Of a stretch of 58,842 bases of DNA, positions 53,360 through 58,842 are shown piece after piece; the stretch's first letter is position 1, and every line of letters starts with the position of its first letter. Source of the stretch: Polycladidibacter stylochi (GTDB taxonomy: Bacteria > Pseudomonadota > Alphaproteobacteria > Rhizobiales > Stappiaceae); contig NZ_LLWE01000035.1 in NCBI RefSeq assembly GCF_001562055.1, positions 1 to 58,842 on the forward strand, written 5' to 3'. Both the position numbers and the translations under genes were made by a program. Below the pieces are notes generated by a model. It was not told where the DNA came from and searched no databases. It worked only from the letters and a program-made list of their open reading frames with translations.

Positions 53360-53384
53360 AGGGGCCCAAAATGGCTAGGCCCCT
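53360..53384. terminator. Hairpin between the oxidoreductase and the small membrane-anchored gene
   Basis: AGGGGCC and GGCCCCT form a 7-bp GC stem with an 11-base loop between convergent genes. No T tract is present. Confidence 0.45.
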
Positions 53385-53425
53385 GAATGTGAATTGGCTA
53401 TTAGCAACAGCTCTCGTCAAAAAAA

Positions 53426-53728
53426 TCAGCTCACCAAATCATGCAGGAACTTGATGTAAGGCAGTCGTAGAACAACATTGTTTTTATTGACCATTAAAGA
53501 GAGCGCGGTTGCCTGACAAACAGGGTTAGTCGTTACTAACGAGCGCTGACAAACAGCTTCTGCACTATCGATAAAATTCAAGTTTTCCTGACGCTTGATA
53601 ATTAAAGTCTCCCCCTCGTGAATACCTGCAAGCGGTTTCACCACGAAAATGGATAGTTGCAAATATGCGTAGACTACAAAGGCAGTTAATACGATGGTTA
53701 CAAGTGTTTTCATGAACTTACGATCCAT
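53426..53728 (-). CDS. Small membrane-anchored or exported protein, unknown
   Basis: I do not recognise this 100-residue protein. It has one hydrophobic segment at about 8-28 (TLVTIVLTAFVVYAYLQL) and a soluble domain of 70 residues with two cysteines (AVCQRS, NPVCQA) that could form a disulfide in the periplasm. AAAGAG precedes the ATG. It is divergent from cydA and unrelated to its convergent neighbour. Confidence 0.6.
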   Translation of the reverse strand: MDRKFMKTLVTIVLTAFVVYAYLQLSIFVVKPLAGIHEGETLIIKRQENLNFIDSAEAVCQRSLVTTNPVCQATALSLMVNKNNVVLRLPYIKFLHDLVS

Positions 53729-54209
53729 TCTCTTTATTGAACTTATATTGCAAACCCGGCACGCTCAACGACGTGCACCAACGACCTTCATAGGTCGATA
53801 CAATCTGTAATTGCTATAATGGTGTTTCCTTGCCTCAAAATCTGGTTTTGCCCACTTTTTACTGTATTGGATAAAAAAGTGTCAGGTATCAAGTCGAGAA
53901 AATGCCTATCAATTCTACGAAAATGAGTAATATGGAAAGTTAAGTATAATCGTTTGTTTTACTTAGTTTGTATAAGTAGTTATTTTCAATCTATTTATAT
54001 TTGCCACTCAAACTTTGCGGGTGTTTTTAAGGGCTTGGCAGGAGCTTTGAAGTAAACCACTCTTGTCAAGGTAACGTCCGCGCCTATCTAGCACAATTAC
54101 AGCAAGCCGAAGATACATCTTCTCGGGTGAACTCGTGAGCAAATCAGTTGGCTTGCTTCAAGCGCACATCAAACGGCATGAAGCAAATAATTGGATGTAA
54201 GGATAAGCT
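53729..54209. promoter_or_regulatory. Upstream region of cydAB
   Basis: This long gap holds a palindrome CGACCT-TCAT-AGGTCG at 53782-53797, an extended -10-like TGCTATAAT at about 53815 and a weak FixK-like site TTGGCTTGCTTCAA at 54148-54161, correctly spaced for a start near 54196. The fourth base of that site departs from the consensus. No supported gene is seen. Confidence 0.4.
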
Positions 54210-55607
54210 ATGGAGTTTACAGCCCTGGAACTTGCCAGAATGCAGTTCGCTTTCACTGTATCTTTCCATATCCTTTTTCCAGCGTTTACAATTGGTCTTG
54301 CCAGTTACCTGGCTGTACTGGAAGGCCTATGGCTGTGGACGCGGAAAGAGGTTTACATACAAGTTTACCGCTTCTGGCTTTCAATATTTGCCATAACATT
54401 CGGCATGGGGGTGGTTTCCGGCATCGTGTTAACCTATCAGTTCGGCACCAACTGGTCGGTATTTTCCGACAAGGTTGGTGCGGTTCTTGGGCCGGTCATA
54501 GGCTACGAAGTGCTCACCGCATTTTTTCTAGAAGCGGGATTTTTGGGAATTATGCTTTTTGGCATGAATAGAGTTGGCCCCAAATTACACTTTCTGGCAA
54601 CGCTCGTTGTTGCATTGGGCACAGCCCTTTCAGCCTTCTGGATCTTATCGGCCAACAGTTGGATGCAAACACCAGCAGGTTATGCCTTCAATGAAAATGG
54701 CCAGTTCATTCCGCAGGACTGGTGGGCAATCATATTCAACCCTTCATTCCCTTATCGTTTGGTCCACATGCTCATGGCGGCTTATCTCACCACCGCCTTT
54801 GTTGTTGCAGCTGTTGCCGCCTATCATCTGCTAAAAAACACTGCCAGTGCTGGCGGTCGTCTCATGTTCGCCATGGCACTTGGTTTTATTGTTGTTGTCA
54901 GCCCCCTACAAATGGTCGCGGGTGATTTACACGGTATCAATACGCTTGAGCATCAGCCGGTAAAAGTTGCGGCTATGGAAGGAAACTTTGAACGCAAGAA
55001 AAGTGCGCCGTTAATTTTGTTTGGTATCCCGGATGAAGAAAACGAAACGGTCCATTATGCGATAGAAATTCCTTACCTCTCCAGTCTGATACTCACGCAT
55101 TCGCTAGATGGTGAAGTGCCGGGACTAAAGGATGTCGCAAAGCAAGATAGACCACCGGTGCTGATTGTCTTCACAGCCTTTCGAATTATGGTCGGTCTTG
55201 GCACCCTCATGTTACTAACGGGGCTGTGGGCTTTATTTGCGCGCTGGCGTGGCCATTTCTACGAAAACAAATGGCTGCAACGCATGTGCTTGCTCATGGG
55301 GCCATCTGGGTTTATTGCGCTGCTGGCTGGTTGGGTGACCACAGAAGTGGGCCGGCAACCCTACACAGTCTACGGCTTGTTACGTACATCCGAATCCGTT
55401 GCCCCGATCTCGGCGCCAACACTGGCCGGCTCGCTCACTGCCTTTGTGGTTGTCTACTTCGTTGTTTTCGGAACCGGTATTTATTATGTGCTGCGAGCGA
55501 TGGCAAAACCCCCGACAGCCAGCAAGGGGCCGCCAACCGGTATTCCCGTACGCTCGGCAGGTATAACACCTGCTGCCGCACTTAGCCCCCCTTCACAAAG
55601 GGAGTGA
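54210..55607 (+). CDS. cydA: Cytochrome bd-type (CIO-like) quinol oxidase subunit I
   Basis: CydA carries hemes b558, b595 and d and reduces oxygen with quinol as donor without pumping protons. It has 465 residues and nine helices. Heme ligand contexts are FHILFPAFTIG near the N-terminus and RLVHMLMAAYL; the quinol loop motif is GDLHG...QPVKVAAMEG. The short Q-loop and the DUF2474 peptide downstream point to the cyanide-insensitive (CioA) subgroup. AAGGATAAGCT precedes the ATG. Confidence 0.95.
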   Translation: MEFTALELARMQFAFTVSFHILFPAFTIGLASYLAVLEGLWLWTRKEVYIQVYRFWLSIFAITFGMGVVSGIVLTYQFGTNWSVFSDKVGAVLGPVIGYEVLTAFFLEAGFLGIMLFGMNRVGPKLHFLATLVVALGTALSAFWILSANSWMQTPAGYAFNENGQFIPQDWWAIIFNPSFPYRLVHMLMAAYLTTAFVVAAVAAYHLLKNTASAGGRLMFAMALGFIVVVSPLQMVAGDLHGINTLEHQPVKVAAMEGNFERKKSAPLILFGIPDEENETVHYAIEIPYLSSLILTHSLDGEVPGLKDVAKQDRPPVLIVFTAFRIMVGLGTLMLLTGLWALFARWRGHFYENKWLQRMCLLMGPSGFIALLAGWVTTEVGRQPYTVYGLLRTSESVAPISAPTLAGSLTAFVVVYFVVFGTGIYYVLRAMAKPPTASKGPPTGIPVRSAGITPAAALSPPSQRE

Positions 55608-55612
55608 TAGCC

Positions 55613-56620
55613 ATGGATGTTGACTATGCTCTAATCTGGGCTATTCTAATCGCATTCGCTATCTTTGCGTATGTAGTGCTCGACGGCTTCGATCTTGGTG
55701 TTGGCATTTTATACCCAACCACCCACGACGATGAAGAACGCAGCCTGATGATGAATACCATTGCACCCGTTTGGGATGGTAACGAGACTTGGCTCATCTT
55801 GGGCGGTGGCGGTTTGCTTGCTGTCTTCCCGCTGGCCTACGCAGTTATAATGCCAGCCCTCTACATTCCTATTATTACAATGTTGTTGGGCTTGATTTTT
55901 CGCGGCGTTGCGTTTGAATTTCGCTTCAAGGCCGGTCTAAATCACCGTCGTATTTGGGATTTTTCCTTTTTCTTTGGTTCTGTTTTAGCAGCCTTCTCAC
56001 AAGGCGCGATACTGGGCGCACTCATTGAAGGGCTGGAAATTAGCGGTCGACAATTCAGTGGCGGTGCATGGGACTGGCTGTCGCCATTTAGCGTTCTTAT
56101 TGGGGTTTCTCTTATTATTGGATATGCACTCCTTGGTGCCACTTGGCTTGTATTAAAGCTGGAGGGGCCTGTTTGCCTTCACTTTCGCAAAATCAGCAAT
56201 CTGGCTTTACTCATGGTCATCGGCTGTATTGGCGCGGTAAGTCTCGCCACTTTGTACATAAGGCCCGATTTTGTCACCATATGGTTTGATAGCAGCACAA
56301 TACTCTATAGTTTTGCGGTGCCTCTGCTCATTATCGCTCTATTTGTCACTGCAAGTCGCAGTTTATCAAGAGGCCCGGATTACGTACCGTTCCTATGTGC
56401 CTTGGCTGTTTTCCTCTTAAGCTACATCGGCTTGGGCATGAGCCTCTATCCATTCATCGTGCCAATGCAGTTCACCATTTGGCAAGCTGCGGCACCAGAA
56501 AGCAGCCTAAAGTTTCTGTTAGGTGGCGCTGCCTTTTTAATCCCCTTAATCCTGGCATATACAGGATATGCCTATTGGGTCTTTCGGGGCAAACTGCGTA
56601 AGGGAGAGGGCTACCATTAG
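55613..56620 (+). CDS. cydB: Cytochrome bd-type (CIO-like) quinol oxidase subunit II
   Basis: CydB is the second structural subunit, 335 residues and eight to nine helices. The N-terminal YVVLDGFDLGVGIL and WDGNETWLILGGGGL segments are diagnostic. The ATG at 55613 has AGGGAG upstream; a GTG overlapping the cydA stop at 55604 is an alternative. It is in one operon with cydA and the DUF2474 gene. Confidence 0.95.
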   Translation: MDVDYALIWAILIAFAIFAYVVLDGFDLGVGILYPTTHDDEERSLMMNTIAPVWDGNETWLILGGGGLLAVFPLAYAVIMPALYIPIITMLLGLIFRGVAFEFRFKAGLNHRRIWDFSFFFGSVLAAFSQGAILGALIEGLEISGRQFSGGAWDWLSPFSVLIGVSLIIGYALLGATWLVLKLEGPVCLHFRKISNLALLMVIGCIGAVSLATLYIRPDFVTIWFDSSTILYSFAVPLLIIALFVTASRSLSRGPDYVPFLCALAVFLLSYIGLGMSLYPFIVPMQFTIWQAAAPESSLKFLLGGAAFLIPLILAYTGYAYWVFRGKLRKGEGYH

Positions 56621-56633
56621 TCGCTGGAAACCA

Positions 56634-56831
56634 ATGGAGAAACAAAAGCAAACAAGTCCGACAAAACATCACGACACAGTTTTGGTAAAGCGCGACAGCA
56701 GTAAATTAGAGGCAGGTGGACAAGTGCAGCCATCGCTTGGAAGTAGGCTTTTTTGGTTTGTCTTGCTATGGGCTGGCGGCGTTGTTGCAATAGCAATATT
56801 TTCTTACAGCCTACGCGCGCTTATTCTTTAG
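56634..56831 (+). CDS. DUF2474-type small subunit of the bd oxidase
   Basis: This 65-residue protein has a charged N-terminal half and one C-terminal membrane helix, RLFWFVLLWAGGVVAIAIFS, the pattern of DUF2474 proteins encoded behind CIO-type cydAB. It is probably the analogue of CydX, stabilising the oxidase. Its N-terminal extension of about 35 residues is long for the family. It starts 13 bases after cydB. Confidence 0.75.
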   Translation: MEKQKQTSPTKHHDTVLVKRDSSKLEAGGQVQPSLGSRLFWFVLLWAGGVVAIAIFSYSLRALIL

Positions 56832-56854
56832 CTATAATCATTATCGGGAATAAG

Positions 56855-56930
56855 TGGTGCCCGGAGGCGGATTCGAACCACCGACACGCGGATTTTCAAT
56901 CCGCTGCTCTACCAACTGAGCTATCCGGGC
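56855..56930 (-). tRNA. tRNA-Phe (GAA anticodon), copy 2
   Basis: This is identical to the tRNA at 33788-33863 but on the opposite strand, with the CCA end encoded. The duplicated block includes the promoter. Confidence 0.97.
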
Positions 56931-56974
56931 ACTTATCGAACGGGCAGTGTTTGTCCCGCCGTTGAAGTGAGCGT

Positions 56975-57003
56975 CTTATAGGAGAGCCATTCGCACTTGT
57001 CTA
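56975..57003 (-). promoter_or_regulatory. tRNA-Phe promoter, copy 2
   Basis: On the minus strand TAGACA and TATAAG are separated by 17 bases, and the surrounding 41-base block is identical to the promoter of copy 1. The remainder of the gap to 57303 is AT-rich with no gene seen. Confidence 0.7.
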
Positions 57004-57303
57004 GCATAATTCCATAGGAAATTGGGGATGACTTCCAAAGAGCGCGATTAGCTGTGAATTATTAGCCATTAAAACATTCGATTCATCATTGCTTTCGCGG
57101 TTAAATATTTTTTATTTACCTAGTAAACGCTAAGTGTAAAATTTATATTCGTATATTATAATTAAGTAAATGTAGTTGAATAATAATATTATTCTAGTTT
57201 AATCTATATGTGTTTCAAAAACGTAACGTACTGTTTCATATTTATGCTTGCTATTTCTCCGAGATAACCAATATTTTTTAAGTCTAATTGATAAAGGTGT
57301 TTG

Positions 57304-58470
57304 ATGTTTAAGTTTTACAATTTAATTGTTCTTTCTCTTGTCTTGTTGCTTTCTGCTTGTTCAGAAGAACCAAGGCAAAATAAAATCAGTGCAGAAAAGG
57401 AGCAATTGGTACCAGCTGTTTCTGTTAAAGGGCAGGCACTTACCTTTGCGCACCTGAAAAGCGATCATTCTCTTTTGCTGGTTCACTCTTATAGCAACGG
57501 AAAAACAACAGCCGTTAACCTATCTGATTTAGGTGCGCCCAAGCTTCCCGATATGTTGGATGCAATTACACAATACGGTCTTGAGAACATTAAAGAAATA
57601 GCTGCAAGTACCTCTTTGGAGAGCAAAAACTATGAAATTGGTGAATTTTCGGCTGCCGCAAGTTCACTGGGGCGGCATATTTCATCTGGTACAAACTTTA
57701 TCGAACATGCAGAAGAAACCAATTCTGACCGGGTTTTTCACTACCCAAAATTTAGTTCTGCCAGCCCACCTGTCTCTAACGTCAAACATGTAAAGGGCGT
57801 GCTTCTTGATTACGAGGTAGAAATTTGTATGCGAGCTGATCGTCCTATTGCGAATTTGGATGATTTCACGAAAGCGAACAAATTCTTTTTCTTATGTGGC
57901 GATTTCTCTGATCGTTCCATGCTTTCCCGTTATATTGATCCTGATAACTACGATAGTGGAAGCGCCTTTACGCGGGCGAAGAGCGGCGAAGATTATTTTT
58001 CTTCAGGGCCTTTTCTGGTTTTGCCAGAAGATTGGCGGGGCTTTGTTTCTAATGAGCGGATTATGACAAAGTTGAATGGTACAATCCGCCAAGATTCCAG
58101 AGGTCGTTATATGATCCGCGACTTCAAAGACATAACCAAGCATGTATTGGCAGATACCACATCCACCCGCTTCATCTACCAAGGTAAGGGAGTCACAATG
58201 CTTGATGGTGAGCGCATCAAACAAGGACAAACCCTCATGTCCGGTACTCCGGAAGGTGTAATTTTTATGCCGCCGACAACCTGGCAGATCACAAAAGGCA
58301 TTATTGGCTATGTATTTACTTTGGGTTTTCTCGGCGAGCATACAGGCCGCGAAGCTGTCATTGAATCGTTTATAAAACAAGAACTAAAAGCAGGTCGTTT
58401 TCTAAAACACGGCGACCAAGTCCATTACCTATCTGCAAGCATGGGCGAAATTCACGTCACTGTTGAATAA
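57304..58470 (+). CDS. Lipoprotein with fumarylacetoacetate hydrolase-like fold
   Basis: The protein has 388 residues from the ATG at 57304, which has AAAGGTG upstream. A lipoprotein signal ends in the lipobox LLSAC (Cys19), so it is predicted to be lipid-anchored outside the inner membrane. Residues about 140-388 follow the FAH family: LDYEVEICM (metal-binding Glu pair), CGDFSDRS at the usual aspartate position, SSGPFLVLPEDW and LMSGTPEGVIFMPP. FAH enzymes cleave carbon-carbon bonds or decarboxylate and are normally cytosolic. The segment before the domain resembles the short FAH N-terminal cap. The substrate is unknown. Confidence 0.75.
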   Translation: MFKFYNLIVLSLVLLLSACSEEPRQNKISAEKEQLVPAVSVKGQALTFAHLKSDHSLLLVHSYSNGKTTAVNLSDLGAPKLPDMLDAITQYGLENIKEIAASTSLESKNYEIGEFSAAASSLGRHISSGTNFIEHAEETNSDRVFHYPKFSSASPPVSNVKHVKGVLLDYEVEICMRADRPIANLDDFTKANKFFFLCGDFSDRSMLSRYIDPDNYDSGSAFTRAKSGEDYFSSGPFLVLPEDWRGFVSNERIMTKLNGTIRQDSRGRYMIRDFKDITKHVLADTTSTRFIYQGKGVTMLDGERIKQGQTLMSGTPEGVIFMPPTTWQITKGIIGYVFTLGFLGEHTGREAVIESFIKQELKAGRFLKHGDQVHYLSASMGEIHVTVE

Positions 58471-58513
58471 TCGTTACCATTAATGCCATCTGGTGCAATT
58501 CGCACCGTCACTT

Positions 58514-58552
58514 GATATGGAGGCCTTGCTTGAAGAGCAAAGTCCCCATATC
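58514..58552. terminator. Interrupted hairpin after the lipoprotein gene
   Basis: GATATGG and TTGCT pair with AGCAA and CCATATC around a five-base loop, with an internal bulge. No T tract follows. It may end the transcript. Confidence 0.4.
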
Positions 58553-58752
58553 GTCATGAGGTAATAAAGCTGCTCATATTAATTGAACTGTCTGCTTTAA
58601 ATCCCTAAATCAAGTTGTATGATACTTCTAATTTTGGAGAGGCTTGGTTTTCCTCCACGGTTTTAGAGCGTATTTCCGTAAAGTGCCTACCGGTTTTCGG
58701 GTAAAAATACGTTTCAAAACAATAGGTTAAAGCAGTTTAAGTGCAAGATCTC

Positions 58753-58842
58753 CACAGTACACGACTCTTTAGTTTATTGAGCGCTTGGGGCAGTTTTTTC
58801 GCCATGCCTTAGATGCTCTATCAGGTTTATGGGTAATCCAGT
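58753..58842 (-). repeat. Terminal repeat, right copy (probable IS end)
   Basis: This is the exact reverse complement of bases 2-91. On the minus strand it contains the same partial open frame ending at 58774. The contig therefore ends in two oppositely oriented copies of one element. Confidence 0.7.

Noticed and set aside
33788-56930. Integrative island between two tRNA-Phe genes
   Set aside because: The tRNA copies are complete and inverted, not direct repeats, and no integrase gene is present.

Overview
The window looks like a chromosomal contig from a free-living, probably marine or host-associated alphaproteobacterium, most likely Hyphomicrobiales-like. The evidence is an ALA-synthase type hemA, a complete FixLJ-FixK oxygen-sensing cascade with cbb3 oxidase genes, the order murA / DUF2948 / hisD / UPF0262 / phosphatase / infA / maf / yacG that is conserved in alphaproteobacteria, and alphaproteobacterial tRNA sequences. 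The genus cannot be fixed from the sequence alone. The last 90 bases are the exact reverse complement of bases 2-91, so both contig ends run into the same multicopy element, probably an insertion sequence.

Layout. 0.1-5.2 kb: a hybrid histidine kinase with a transporter-like sensor domain, an unrecognised 272-residue protein and a structured intergenic region. 5.3-20.9 kb: the microaerobic module, with heme-PAS kinase FixL, FixJ, a FixT-like single receiver, FixK, anaerobic hemN, an AbrB-type membrane protein, ccoNOQP, ccoGHIS and an EAL c-di-GMP phosphodiesterase. 21-24.9 kb: hemA, a CheY-like protein, a small unknown protein behind a perfect FixK/FNR box, and two tRNA-Thr(GGT) genes. 25-31.8 kb: the murA-hisD-infA-maf-yacG housekeeping cluster. 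32-37.6 kb: a periplasmic 5'-nucleotidase, tRNA-Phe, a SoxR regulator divergent from a VOC protein, and a secreted astacin protease with a seven-repeat FG-GAP region. 37.7-42.3 kb: a TRAP transporter with a TetR regulator and a small membrane protein. 42.4-46.3 kb: a universal stress protein behind a FixK box, followed by a Pat-type acyl-CoA-synthetase/acetyltransferase. 46.6-53.4 kb: a LacI-regulated sugar ABC transporter with a Gfo/Idh oxidoreductase. 54-56.8 kb: a CIO-type bd oxidase (cydAB plus a DUF2474 peptide). 56.9-58.5 kb: a second tRNA-Phe in inverted orientation and a lipoprotein carrying a fumarylacetoacetase-like fold.

How the genes work together. FixL senses oxygen and phosphorylates FixJ, which should induce fixK; FixK then acts at TTGAT-N4-ATCAA-like sites. 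I find such sites upstream of fixK, hemN, ccoN, the small protein at 23.4 kb and the universal stress protein, plus a weaker match before cydA. The predicted regulon therefore covers a high-affinity oxidase, oxygen-independent heme synthesis and stress or acetylation functions. The least explained signals are the FixK-box-linked small protein, a 16-bp palindrome (TTGAAATTTATTTCAA) present exactly twice in regulatory regions, the FAH-fold lipoprotein, and the FixK-linked stress-protein/acetyltransferase pair.
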